Assembly: GCA_024362935.1 (NCBI GenBank)
Contig: JANCRA010000003.1
Location: 49,327,844 to 49,391,843 of the forward strand
Direction: 5' to 3'
From: Setophaga petechia
Taxonomy: Eukaryota; Chordata; Aves; Passeriformes; Parulidae
DNA length: 64,000 bases
The position numbers and the translations under genes are program-made. Under the pieces are notes generated by a model. That model was not told the origin of the DNA. It did not search any database and saw only the letters and a program-made list of their open reading frames with translations. This document shows, piece after piece, positions 43,068-54,540 of this stretch; positions within the stretch are counted from its first letter, which is position 1; each line of letters opens with the position of its first letter.

Positions 43068-44024
43068 TTAGGAGGACATGGTTATCGTGTCCCGCGTTTC
43101 CTGCTCGTCTCTGTCATCTGCTGAGTCTTGGAAGGCCCTCTGGAATGCCAGCCTGAGGGTGAGCCGGAATTTCCGATCCCTGTAGCTTCCCACCAGGAAG
43201 TAAATGACAGGGTTGAGGGTGCTGTTGACACAGGACAGCACAAAGCCAATCTCTGGGGAATACAGGAACTTGAGGCCCAGAAAGTCCAGGAGAATGAGGA
43301 CACTGAGGGGCACGGCAAAAATGAGGAAGAAGAGGATGGTGAGCATGATGACAGTGAAGAGCCGGCCCGTTTGGAAGGGCTGGGAGCTGCACTTGACCCG
43401 CAGGAAGAGGGTGAGGCTGAAGAGCAGCATGAGGGGCGCGCAGACGAGGAAATCCAAGGCTCCGATGGCGATGAGCAGGCGCTGGCAGGCCCTGGGAGAG
43501 GGGCGAACGGTGCACAGGACGTATCCCAGAGTGTTCAGGAGCAGGGACAGGGCCCAGAGCAGGCCGGACACCACGGCAGACAGGTGCTTCGGGCGGTGTG
43601 TCCGGCACCAGATGGGCGACAGCACGGACAGGCAGCGCTCAATGCTGATGGCGGTCAGCAGGTACAGGCCTGTGCCGTACATGAAGAGATCCAGGAAGAG
43701 GAAGATCCCGAACTGCACCCCCACGTTGAACTGCATCAGGTACTGCACGGTCTCCACGGCAATGCACAGCAGGTACCCGAAGTCGGCGGCCGCCAGGTTC
43801 AGGATGTAGACGGTGAAGTGGTTCCTGCGGATGCGGAAGCCCAGGTACCACACGACCAGGCCGTTCCCCACCATCCCACAGGCAGCACTCAGCAGGCAGA
43901 AGCTTTCCATGAACTTGAGGACAGTGTAGGATGGCTCGGGTTGTCCCACAGCCCCACTCTGGTTGGTCCCAGGAGCATGGATGGCTGTGGTTGGAAGGAC
44001 CATTGGTGTGGTTGAGGGTCTCAT
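43068..44024 (-). CDS. MAS1-like / MRGPR receptor
   Basis: 318 residues in one exon. Seen: a sequon at N21; GNGLVVWYLGFRIRRN at TM1 and loop 1 (53-68); TVYILNLAAADF (71-82); GTGLYLLTAISIERC (117-131) and SPIWCRTHRPKHLSA (136-150), both strongly MAS1-like; a third-loop KCSSQPFQTG; NPVIYFLVGS (271-280) in TM7; and a polar tail ending DTITMSS. An acceptor (CTCTCTGCTCCTAG|G) on minus lies at 44041-44042, giving an upstream non-coding exon. It is intact and distinct from the others in the window. It is probably the most conserved family member here. Coupling to Gq or Gi is family knowledge, not seen. Confidence 0.9.
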   Translation of the reverse strand: MRPSTTPMVLPTTAIHAPGTNQSGAVGQPEPSYTVLKFMESFCLLSAACGMVGNGLVVWYLGFRIRRNHFTVYILNLAAADFGYLLCIAVETVQYLMQFNVGVQFGIFLFLDLFMYGTGLYLLTAISIERCLSVLSPIWCRTHRPKHLSAVVSGLLWALSLLLNTLGYVLCTVRPSPRACQRLLIAIGALDFLVCAPLMLLFSLTLFLRVKCSSQPFQTGRLFTVIMLTILFFLIFAVPLSVLILLDFLGLKFLYSPEIGFVLSCVNSTLNPVIYFLVGSYRDRKFRLTLRLAFQRAFQDSADDRDEQETRDTITMSS

Positions 44025-44159
44025 AATGGGTGATTTGGACCTAGGAGCAGAGAGGGGAGAGGTGGTAACTCCAGAGTGACTTTTCTAGAGGGGTTCCTTG
44101 GTTTGTTCCAAGGCTTTGTAGCTAGAACTTGACTTAATGGAATCCCAAAATAAATTGCT

Positions 44160-44445
44160 TTGGAAGGGGCCAAGAGCCTGGAGTAACAAGACAAAGGGTA
44201 AAGGCTTCACACTGACAGAGTGTGGGTTTAGATGAGATATTGGGAATAAATTCTTCCCTGGGAGGGTGGTGAAGCTCTGGCACAGGTTGCCTAGAGAAAC
44301 TGTGGCTGCCCCATCTGTGGAGGTGTCCAAAGCCAGGCTGGAGCAAACTGGGATAGTGGAAAGTGCCCATTGCAGGGGGTTGGAACTGGATGATCTTTAA
44401 GGTCCCTTCCAGCACAAACCACTCTGGAATTCTGTGATTCCATGA
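44160..44445 (+). mobile_element. CR1-type LINE 3' end
   Basis: Forward CR1 end: 'gtgggtttagatgagatattgggaa', 'gcacaggttgccta' and 'ttggaactggatgatctttaaggtcccttcc', then 'attctgtgattcc'. Confidence 0.85.
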
Positions 44446-44449
44446 GAAC

Positions 44450-45060
44450 AATTGGTAGGTTTTATATTAATGAGTGATTTCTGTTTTAATAAAGTGCCAT
44501 TTGATGTGGTTCTCCTTGGTCCCATGTACAGTAAGAAATAAACATTTTGGTTTGGCAGAGCCCTCGGCTTCTCCCTCAGAAACTGCAAGAACCACATGTA
44601 AGAAACCACAGATTATCTCGTCCTCACAGGACATGGGAGCTGTGGCTCTGATAACTTTTCCACTCCACTCCATGAGTTAAGTCATTATTTCCTTCCCCGT
44701 GGTACTGAGATCTGATTGAGAATCTTGGGGGTGAAAAAAATGGGTTTAACACCTTTTTTATGGTCTGATGAGAACAAATGCAGTGGCTCTTTGGCTGTCT
44801 CCCAACCAACTGTTAGTTTGGCTATGGAAGGCAGAGGAGTTAAAAAGAGGATAGGAACAAAAAATGGGGTTTTCTGGGAAGATGTGAATCACTGAACCAT
44901 GTAGCCAGCATGAATCCTCTGTTCTCTCTTTGTGGTGCAGCAGCTGGCATGGACATAGACTTCCAAAAGCACCCAGAATGTGACAGACTGAATCACTGCT
45001 ATTCCATCCCAGCACCCCAGGCACACTGAGCTCGTGGACAGGGGGAAAAGAAGGGTGTGG
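44450..45060. other. No gene seen
   Basis: Non-coding sequence between two CR1 ends. Confidence 0.4.
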
Positions 45061-45064
45061 TGCA

Positions 45065-45210
45065 GGGAATTTCAAGGCCAAGTTGGATGGGGCTTGGAGC
45101 AACCTGGACTAGTGGAAGGTGTCCCTGCCCATGGCAGGTGGTGGGACTAGATGGGCCTTAAGGTCCCCTTCAGCCCAAATTATTTGAGGATTCTGTGATT
45201 TCCTTGATTG
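45065..45210 (+). mobile_element. CR1-type LINE 3' end (short)
   Basis: 'ggatggggcttggagcaacctgg', 'gtgtccctgcccatggcagg' and 'agatgggccttaaggtcc', then 'gattctgtgattt'. Confidence 0.85.
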
Positions 45211-45625
45211 AAACCAGGGAACTTCTGGCACTGCAGAGCTAGATGATCCCATCCTCAGCTTTTATGGCACCTTGAGCACTTCTAGCATGAACACTGTGGA
45301 GAGCAGCCCTGTGGCTGTTCTTCCCTCACAGCCTGCTCCAGGAGTGGCCACAAATGATCACGTTTTTGCAGAAATTACCAGAAACAACCTCAAGTTCTGT
45401 GCAGCTTTTCTGCTGCAAGAACAGAGGAAGGCCTGGTGGTTAAGTGGTTTCCTGGCTTCTGTGAAACCAAATTTCCACTTGATCTGAAGAGAGCGTGAAC
45501 ATTTGAGTGTCACCTAAGTTCTGTCTCAGACCACTGCAGCCTCCACAGGTGCATCTCTCTCCACTGGGGATTCAAGGGATGACAGGTGATAATTCCCAAT
45601 GTTAAATGGCTTTGTGCCATTGATC

Positions 45626-45940
45626 ATGTCATGGAATCATGGAATGGTTTGGGTTGGAAGGGATATTAAGGCTCATCTTGTACCAACCTCCTGCCACAGC
45701 CAGGGACACCTTCCACAGACCAGGTTGCTCCAAATCCCTGCCAACCTGGCCTTGGACACTTGCAGGAATAAGGCAGCCACAGCTCCTCTGGGCAACCTAT
45801 GCCTCACCACCCTCACAGAGAAGAATTTCCTCTCAAGATATAATTCAAATCCACTGTCTTCCTTGTCCTATCACTCCAGGCCCTTCTCCAAAGTCTCTCT
45901 CCTGCTGTTTTGGAGCACCTTTAGACACTGGAAGGTGCTG
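45626..45940 (-). mobile_element. CR1-type LINE 3' end
   Basis: Reverse orientation: 'atcatggaatggtttgggttggaaggga', then 'ggttgctccaaatccctgccaacctggcc'. Confidence 0.85.
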
Positions 45941-48185
45941 TATGTGCATAAACACTGCCACGAACAGAAATGGCTGCAGTGGGTAAATGACAAAACATTG
46001 ATAGCTTTGCCTTCTGCTGTAATAGAAGTGATGAAATCCTTCTCTTATTTCTGTAGATCATGGAGAAGAGCACTGCAAAAGTCACTCATGGTTCTCATTT
46101 ATTTATCATAGTCCCTTGGAAAGACTGAATTCCTGTTTCCAAGACACATTCAAGATGTGATCCTGCTTCCTTATGTAACTAATAAGTGAAAACTCTCCTC
46201 AAACAGGAGCAGCCTAAGTCCAGGTGATTTTTTTCTCCCTTGAGATTAAACATCCTCCATGTGATTTGCCTGCAAATCCTGCCTGTAGTTCCTGAGGCAG
46301 AACAACCCTGACCACACAAAGGTGTCTTAGGCAATGGACAGAAAGTTCTGCTGTAGTAATGCCAGCACTCTGAGCAATGACTTTTTATATTGCAGATGTG
46401 CATTTAGAGCAGTTCAAGAGCACTTGTACAGGGACAAGACTCCCCAGAATGAAGCTTTCCTTATATTGAAAAGGGTTATCATCAATTCCTGACCTACAGC
46501 AAATTTCTGTCCAGCAAAGGAAGTAAATTTTTGATTTTTTTTTCCCTCCATTGTTTTTGTTTCTCCTCCCTTCCCCAAAGCCTCACAAACCATCAGAGTG
46601 CAATGTCAAAGACCCACCTCAGATTTTCTCACCTTTTTTGTGTTCCTGGAAATTTCAGTGCCTGTGCCCATCAATGTTGTCCCCTGGATGGTGTGACATG
46701 GGGTGCAGCTCGAGTCCTTGTGTCATCCTGCAGTGCTGGGCTGGGCAGCCACTGTTTAAAAAGCCATGGTGTTTTCAGCGTGACCCTTCAGGCAGCCAAT
46801 CACTCATGGGGGAAACACCTCCCCTGTGCGGGTATGATCACTCAGATTTGAACCACTTCCCCCTCCCCTCTTTGCAGTGTCACGGAAACATTATTTTTTT
46901 TACTACTTCTCCCTTCTTCAGCCATTCTTGCAAGAACTGTCCATACAGACTTTGCACTGGTGTGTCCTACTTGAGGCCTGGAGGTGCTCTTGTTTCACAG
47001 CCCCTAAAGATGAGGTTTTAGTGCTGCTCTGGTTGACAAATTTTAAGTTCTCTCCCATAATGTCTTTGCTGGAGGTTTCACAACCTCCCTCATCACTTCT
47101 CAATCCCTCCTATCCCTGCCCAGTTGTTACACACCCACCACCACAGTGGGTCCTCCTCTGACCCACAGCCTCTCCCAGCACAGTTCAGCACCCTATGGGA
47201 TCTCTACTGCTTCATCCAACCTTGCACCCAAACTTTCCACCCCAGCAGTTCCAGATGCCCAAACCCTGCTTGTGCTGCCCTCAGCATGGAGCTCTGGGGT
47301 CAGGAGCTCTTTCAGTGCACCTTCACACCCCACAGGCTTTCAGCACAGTCCTTCAACACCTCAGCCACTTCAGATTTCACAAAATCCCTCCAAGCCCCAT
47401 GCCTTTCACTTCCAGTTTCACAACTTCTCCCTGAACAGAGCTTCAAGTTCTTCCTCACCTTGTGTCTCCTAAGCAGACAGAACCACCACCACCCACCCAC
47501 AACATCCCAATCCTGTCCATGCACACTCCATGTCCCTGAGCCACCCTGATGCAAAGGGCATGGAAACAGAGAAAACACCTTTCTCCTTTCCTGACATCCT
47601 TACAGGGAACCATTTTGTCCCTTAGTCTCTTGGGCCAGGGAAGTAAAGGGACAGGAGTGTGACACCACTCAAATCACTGCCATGTGTGTCAGTGGGCATA
47701 GGAATGGGCAGATCCAGCCCAAATTTGCTTAGCAGGTCAGAAATTCATTTGTACATCTTCAGCTTGTGTTGTCATCTGTTCTTCCTGTTCCTTTCCCAAA
47801 GATTGTAAGACAGTTTTTACTTTCTTACCCAATCCTATTTCCTATAGTGGTTACTGGCACCCCTCATTAACCTGGCCAGGACTCCAGGCTATGGCACAAA
47901 ATGATATCTAAATTAAAAGACTATTTTTATCCAGAGCACTATTTTATCTCCTCATTAATTTGAGGTTTTCCATTTTCTCTGTATGGATTGCTGGCATTCC
48001 ATGTTGGGAGACATTCAAAATGCCTTTGTTGTTATTGGACCATTCTGAATTCCAGTAAATGTCAGCAAAACAGAGGGATGGGCAGTGGATGAAACTATTT
48101 ATTGATGCACCTAAATCTCAAGCTGAAAATACACAGTACACTTCAGAGCAGTGATGAGTTGGAATTGCAGTAATACACAAATTCA
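45941..48185. other. No gene recognised
   Basis: About 2.2 kb without a receptor exon, named repeat or RNA gene that could be supported. A C-rich stretch at 47050-47560 gives long but featureless open frames. Confidence 0.4.
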
Positions 48186-48189
48186 TCAG

Positions 48190-48460
48190 ATTCTAGTATG
48201 GTTTGAGTTGGAAGGGACTTTAAAGCTCATCCAGTTCCCCCCCAGCCATGGGCAGGGAGTGCCCTTCCACTATCCCAGAGTGCCCTTCCACTATCCCAGA
48301 GTGCTCCAGACTGTCCTGGAGTGCTTCCAGGGATGGGGCAGCCACAGATTCTCTGGGCAACCTGTGCCAGGGCCTCAGCACCCTTACAGGGAAGAATTTA
48401 CTCCCAATATCCTATCTAAATCCACCTTCTGTCATTTAAAGCCATTTCCTCTTACTGATT
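48190..48460 (-). mobile_element. CR1-type LINE 3' end with internal duplication
   Basis: Reverse-oriented CR1 end. The segment 'gagtgcccttccactatccca' stands twice in tandem at about 48257-48300. Confidence 0.8.
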
Positions 48461-48990
48461 AGGTGACTAGGTCCATTTCTTTCCAGAGGAAAGCCTGGAG
48501 TGGCTCAACTCAGCTGACTTCCACAGATGTACAAGAGCTGACTTCCTCCCCTCCCTTAGTTTCCCAATTTGTAAAATAAGGATTTTTTTTAACTTACTCT
48601 ACTTCACTAACCTTTGCTGAAACATTGCAAGTTCTTGCAAAAGGTCTTATTCCCTGTGCTACCAGTGATAAAATTTCATGGAAAATAGGGACTTGGAGGG
48701 TCATCAAGAAGTGACCCAAGCCACCCTCTTCTCTACTTCTACTTACTACTAGAAACCTTTCAGATTATTTATTTTTTTCATGAGGGCTTGTGGAGTTTTA
48801 TTGGGATACACAATGATTTAAAAATCCTCACAATTTGATTATTACTCACAGTGCCATAAAGCCTAAGCTGTGGATCCAAGGTTTGGGAAACACACAAAGC
48901 ATGGATTAATGTTAGAGTCCGGGAATGTTAACTTGACCAGGCACACCACATGCTTGCCCAGTTAAATTCAGCTAATCTATTGGCTGTTAT
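48461..48990. other. No gene seen
   Basis: Non-coding sequence between CR1 pieces. Confidence 0.4.
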
Positions 48991-48994
48991 TTCC

Positions 48995-49250
48995 AAGAAT
49001 CGTGGAATTGTTAAGGTTGGAGAAGCCCTCCAAGGTCATCGAGTCCAACCATTCCCCAGCAGTGCCACCACTACTATGTGTCCCCAAGTGCCACATCCAC
49101 AGGTTTTAAATCCCTCCAGACTGATGGTGACTGCACCACTGCTCTTGGTAAACTGTTCCAGGGCTGCACCCTGTGAGTGAAGAAATTTTTTTCTAAACTC
49201 CAATCTCAACTTCTCCTGTAAGGATGGGATTAATTTCTTCTCCTTCCCAC
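48995..49250 (-). mobile_element. CR1-type LINE 3' end, divergent subfamily
   Basis: Reverse orientation: 'aatcgtggaattgttaaggttgga', 'aggtcatcgagtccaacc' and 'tccctccagactgatggtgactgcaccact'. This is a different subfamily from the other fragments. Confidence 0.8.
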
Positions 49251-50280
49251 CCCTGAGCATTCACATCTCCCTCCTCCAGCCCCAAGAGCCCTTGAGCTGG
49301 GAGATTTCCTTGGAGAAGGTGGAGTAGGTCTGTGTAAACAGGGAATTAAGCCCTGGAGGAGGGAGATTTCCTTGGAGAGGTTTGAGGAAAGTTACTTAAA
49401 CAATTTTTTTCTCTCTACTTGCTGGGCTGTGAGTGCACCCTTCAGTGCCCATGCTCCCTCCAAGCAACACTAATATGGGCAGGAAAAGCCAGGATTACAC
49501 TTAGTGATAAAGGAAAGCAAGGAATTAAATGACGTGGGATTAAAAAAGGCACCTCCTAAGCAAGTGTTGGAAGCTTTTCAGAAGTTGTTCTATGTTCTTT
49601 AAAGCCTCTACCAGGAAAAGGAGATGTTGGGGACATAAAATCTTACAGCTCTTACACAAAAATTAGATCTACAAACACAGAGAAGTTTTCCAGGATCTTT
49701 CCCCTTTCCTCTTTTCTTTCCTTTTCCTGATTTCCTTTCCTCTTTTCCCCCCCTGCCCTTCCTCTTGACAAAGGTGAAAATACAAAAATAAATATCCCCT
49801 GAAATTGCCAACCATCTCTGGCTCTTTTTGGCTGTAACCATGTGCAGAACTGGTTTTGCAGCCCCAAATCAGGTTATTGAGTTCTTCAATTAACCACCTG
49901 AGATTTTAGGGGAAAACCCTTGCAATAAGAGGATGGTGCAATTCCTTATCCCCCTTTTTTTAAAATTATAATAGTCCACACTGTATTTATTTCATATCCC
50001 AACTGATTGCACTATATGATGTACCTCTAGTCAGTGACCGAAAAGCTAATTTTAGAGGTAAGATCTCCCTTTTATCCCCTTCTTGAGTATGTTTTACCTC
50101 CTGTCAGCAAAACTGCAAGCACAGGAGAAGTCACAAACTTTCCCAACTTCCTCTTAGGCTTCACTTTTTCAAGTTGGAGAGCAATTTTGGTTTTTCTACA
50201 TTTCAGCATTTCCTGTGGGTGCTTGATCAGTTTTTTGCCTCTACAGGAGTTTCTGATCTTGCTGTATTTTAAAATCATAA
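49251..50280. other. No gene seen
   Basis: AT-rich non-coding sequence with a pyrimidine-rich tract near 49690-49760. Confidence 0.4.
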
Positions 50281-50289
50281 AATAGGAGC

Positions 50290-50420
50290 CTGGATCAGAT
50301 GGATCCAATCCCAAAGGGATCCAGTGGGTGGCATCCCTGCCCAAGGAAGTGAGGTTGGAACTAGATGGTCTCTAAGGTCCCTTCCAACCCAAATGATTCC
50401 AGGAGTCTATGATTCTATGG
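50290..50420 (+). mobile_element. CR1-type LINE 3' end (short)
   Basis: 'gttggaactagatggtctctaaggtcccttccaaccc', ending 'tctatgattctatgg'. Confidence 0.85.
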
Positions 50421-50655
50421 CTGTGTCTCATACAAGGGAAATTAAACACGTATTTGGGAAAGAACAATAAAAAACCAAACAAAAACCAAAACAAATTCAA
50501 GAAGCACTTGATAAACTTAATTCTAATCCTATATATTTCTTAGAGAGAATGCACTTCTGACAAAGAATTAACTTTTAAGAATGAAAAAACTGATTAATCC
50601 TTTTATCTTTATCTTTCCACATTTCCAGGCTCTGCACTGCACATTGCCCTCTAGG

Positions 50656-51571
50656 CTGGCACAGAAAACTCCAGCACCATGAAGGAATTAATCCTCCCGG
50701 GCCTCTCAGAGAACCAAGGGGCGCAGAAAATGTATTTTGTGATGTTCCTGCTTCTCTACACACTCACAGTGGCAGGAAATCTCACAGTTCTCACTGTGAC
50801 GAGCAGTCGGCACCTGAACTCCCCCATGTACTTCTTCCTCTGCCACCTTTCCTTTGTAGATGTTTGTTACTCCTCTATCACAGCTCCCCAAATGATTTCT
50901 GGCTCCCTGATGGAAAATAACACCATCTCCTTTGCAGGTTGCATAGGGCAGCTCTTTGGGCTTCATTTTTTTTGACTGCACAGAGGTTTTAATCCTGACA
51001 GCCATGGCCTACAACTGCTGCACAGCCGTCTGCTGGCCCCTGTGCTACCCCATCGCCTCTGTGGCTTCATAGTGGGGGTCTCCTGGGCAGGGGGCTTCCT
51101 GCATTCCACCCTCCGGACCCTTCCCACCACCCTGTTCCCTTTCTGTGGCCCCCACAAAGTCGCCCACTTCTTCTATGGTGTCCACCCCTGCTCCCCCTGG
51201 CCTGCGCCAACACGTGCACCAAGGGCCTGGCCAACAGCGGGGTCGTATCTCTGAACTGCTTCCTATCCTGGTCATGTCCTACGTGGGCATCCTGGCTTCC
51301 CTGAGGTGGCACAAGGCTGGCGAGGTGGCACAAGGCCCTGTCCACTTTCAGGTCCCACATCACTGCAGTGATCCTGTGCCTTGGGCCCAGCATGTTTGTT
51401 TACATCCGCCCATCCGGTGGCCTGTCCGAGGACAGGAGCACGGCCGTGTTCTACACGCTCATCACACCCATATTCAACCCCCTCATCTACACCCTCCGGG
51501 AATGGGAGGTGAAGGGAGCCATGAGGAAACTGTGCAGGAGGAAAGTGGGAAGCAGAAATGGGAAGGCGTAG
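50656..51571 (+). pseudogene. Olfactory receptor pseudogene (family-4-like)
   Basis: The receptor is recognisable over its whole length. It has PMYFFLCHLSFVDVCYS at TM2, a TM3 region reading MAYNCCTAVC where intact receptors have MAYDRYVAIC, LVP/FPFCGPHKV before TM5, KALSTFRSH at loop 3, and PIFNPLIYTLREWEVK in TM7. Lesions are a lost start (CTG at 50656 aligning with the ATG of MAQ..NSS), a one-base loss right after it, an eight-T run at about 50966-50973 that shifts the frame (HFF|DCTE), a deletion near 51050, and another frame change around 51190-51240. It is unlikely to make a receptor. It lies upstream of three intact relatives in the same orientation. Confidence 0.85.
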
Positions 51572-51997
51572 GGCTGTGGTCATGTTCCCAAAGGATCGGA
51601 GAAAATCAAGCAGATTTTCCTGTAATTTCTTCTGTGACAAGGCCCCAAAACAGGCCTTTCAAAGAACAGCTGCTGGTTGGCCTAATCCTGCTGTAATTAG
51701 GAAGGCACTAAAAGTTCTTTTTATGATGGAAAAGACATTGGGAACTCTGGCATTTCCTTCCTATTCTCTGTCAATGACCACAGGCCCACACCAAGGCCTC
51801 CTGAGCAGCTGCAATATCAGTGCTTACATACATTCAAAAATACTGAAAATATTGTCCAGCTAGAGCACCCAATAAGGAATAAAAAAGCAAAAAAACCCTA
51901 ATATTAAGGGCTAGTTGCCTGATTTGCTGATGAACGAATAGGAGGGGAAAATTCTTCCCTTCCTCTCCCACTTAAGTAAATCTTTTCTGCCCTGTTC

Positions 51998-52102
51998 CAG
52001 GTCAGGCTGGATGGAGCCTGGAGCAACCTGGTCTGGTGAAATGTGTCCTTGTCCATGGCAGAGGGTTGGAATGAAATGGTCTATAAGGTACCTTCCAATG
52101 CA
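51998..52102 (+). mobile_element. CR1-type LINE 3' end at tandem-unit boundary
   Basis: 'aggctggatggagcctggagcaacctgg', then 'gggttggaatgaaatggtctataaggtaccttcc'. It lies directly before the first olfactory-receptor unit. Matching CR1 ends close units 1 and 2 (55985-56200 and 60255-60478). Confidence 0.8.
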
Positions 52103-53061
52103 AAGAGCTATTCAGCAATTCCATAATTATCCTACAATTCTATCTACTTCACCCATCTCTGCCCAAGACAGCACTAAATAAAATAAATGTAATTTAAAAT
52201 GCTTTGGAGGTGAGCAACAGTGGGGGTTTTTTAGAGGTCACATTTCTGGGTGCTGCTGAGCAAATATTCACCCATAGCTTATGGAAGGTGTCATTGGAAA
52301 GAGTCTCAAGCTCCTCTACACTTTGCAAAGAATTCTTACAAGAATTTCATACTTGAGCTTTGTGCTTTGTCCTGTCAGTGTGTAAGTTAGTAAGGAATAC
52401 GATTGTAGATGAGAAATACAGGCTTAGGACAGAAAGCAAAATTTGTATCCATTTATATGAATTTATATAAATGTCCTATGTAAGAGGCATCTTTACTCTG
52501 ATGTCTCTCTCCAGAGTTTACCCTAATAACTACCCAAGGAACAATTGTACCTCCTTGCCCACTGAGGTTTTCTGACAAAACTCCCTTTGCCTCTGGGATC
52601 TCATTACTCCTGATAGCCTTGGGCTTTGTGGTGTGATTTACTTGAACTATTTCTGCTACAGAAATAATTGTGCTTGAAGATGCTCCTGGAGGTTGGTTTT
52701 TTGTTTGGGGTTTTTTTTTTTTTTTGGCATAATGGGAAATACAGAAGGTTGGGCTGTTCTTTTCAGGGCTTAGAGTTGGCAGAGATACAGAGCTGCTTTC
52801 ACAACTCCTGAGCAGCACCTTGCAGAGAGTTTCTGATGGAACTGAGATGTTCTGATGGAACTTCCTGAAGTGCTTTGGGGAGGTCGTCAGAGGAGCGACA
52901 GCAAGTGAGCTCTGTGGAAGTGTTCTGGGATTGTTCCTTTGTTTTGCTCAGGCCCCACTGAAATCCTGCCTTGCAAAGCAGCATTGCTGGTGAGTGACTT
53001 TTGGGAGGTCTATTTTATGACTTAGGAGAAAAAAACATTTAAAACATCAGTTACAGATTTA

Positions 53062-53195
53062 GAATCCCAGAATGGACTGGGCTGGAAGGCACCTTAAAGC
53101 TCATTTTGTTCAGATCCCCTGCCATGGGGGATTGCTCAGGTTGCTTCAAGCCCTGTCCAGCTTGGTCTTGAGCACTTTCAGGAATATCACACACT
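53062..53195 (-). mobile_element. CR1-type LINE fragment within unit 1
   Basis: Reverse orientation: 'agaatcccagaatggactgggctggaaggcacc', then 'ccctgtccagcttggtcttgag'. Duplicated at 57326-57458 and 61438-61570. Confidence 0.75.
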
Positions 53196-54519
53196 TGTAG
53201 TGATCCTGGTGTTCTGCATGATAATGCTGTAAGAGAGGATTTGTGGGTGTTTGTCAGTAAAGCAGGGTCACCAAAATCTCATTCACTAGTCCAGTGCCAC
53301 TACAGATGTATTTATGGGGTGTTTCACACCACAGGCAGGACCTGGCTATTATTTCTACCACCCTCCTCAGCTAAATAACCAGAGCTTGTTATTAGAAATG
53401 TCAGGGACATATTCTGGCTTGGATTTCACTGTCACTCCTTCAGGGAAGCACTGGCTTTAAACTGAAATTGTCCCAAAAAGACAGCAGTGAAGAAATACAG
53501 TGGATATTCAACATGCCAGAGTACAATGTGTGTGTCCTGTTAATGTCCCCTGTCTAATGATTTGGCCTTTTGGATCTTTTAAGACAGCTTTATTCAAAGC
53601 TGTTAGCATCATAGACATCTGGTTTCTTCCTGGCAGCCTCCTGCTTGCTGAGTTATAAACTGCTCAGCAGAAAGGAGCAGCACAGGAATTTCCTGGAGGG
53701 ATTGTAAATGGACAAGTGCATTCCTCTGCTGGTCCCACTGTAACCTCCACAGGACAGTGAGTGTATTTCTCTACTGAAAAACCTCAAAAATTAATTTTAA
53801 AACTATAAAGGTAGAGAAACCATGTAGGGTTTTGAACCTTCTGCTGTGTTAGAAACCCCAGTTTCTCCAGGGAGGAACTTCCCAGACCTGGTTTCTGTGC
53901 ATTAATTCCCAGTTTCAGAGTGGATAAGCTAACTGGAGAACCCTTTCCTCAGTTTAGAGGAGTGTCATTAGGATCAGAACATGGAACAGCTCATGCCTGA
54001 GAATGGCAGCATTTGCTTGTAGTCACTTCAAATTTCCAGCAGGTAAAAGGACAGCACAGCAATTTTCCAGCATTCATGGCTCTTGCTGTCTGAGAGCAGG
54101 ATGTGCTGGAATCACCATTCCCGAAGGGATTTAAAAGCAGTGTGGATGTAGCACTTGGGGACATGGTTTAGTGGAGGGCTTGGCAGTGCTGCATGGGGAA
54201 CTGGACACAGTGGGGGCTTTTCCAACTTTAAGAATTCCATACTTCTGTGGTTTCTCCCTAACAGAGAAATGGGAGCACACCAACCATGATGCAGGAAAAC
54301 AGTGGTCAGAGTGAGTTCAGAAAAGAAGATCAGTTTGGAGGGGCAGGCCAGAGACCTGAGTAGGGGCAGAATAGGGGGTCAGTGCAAACTCTGCTTTCTG
54401 TCATTTGTGACATGACACTGTGCTTTTTGCAGCACCAAATGCATCCTGCTCCCACCATCCATGAGCCTTGGAGCTGTAGCACATTCCCTTCCCTTCCTGG
54501 CCACCCCCCGACCTGCGCC

Positions 54520-54531
54520 ATGGCAGCCTGA
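54520..54531 (+). promoter_or_regulatory. Minimal upstream ORF (3 codons) before olfactory receptor start
   Basis: ATG GCA GCC TGA ends nine bases before the receptor ATG at 54541. It is in the same reading frame and recurs unchanged at 58778-58789 and 62895-62906. Confidence 0.45.
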
Positions 54532-54540
54532 GCTGCAGCG

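Noticed and set aside
43128..44015. 295-codon plus-strand frame opposite the MAS-like gene
   Set aside because: It is the antisense of a GC-rich receptor exon. Its composition (E, Q, G, H-rich) is typical of shadow frames.
46551..47580. Several open frames of 80-156 codons in C-rich sequence
   Set aside because: They are compositional, without membrane segments or motifs, and lie in no recognised gene context.
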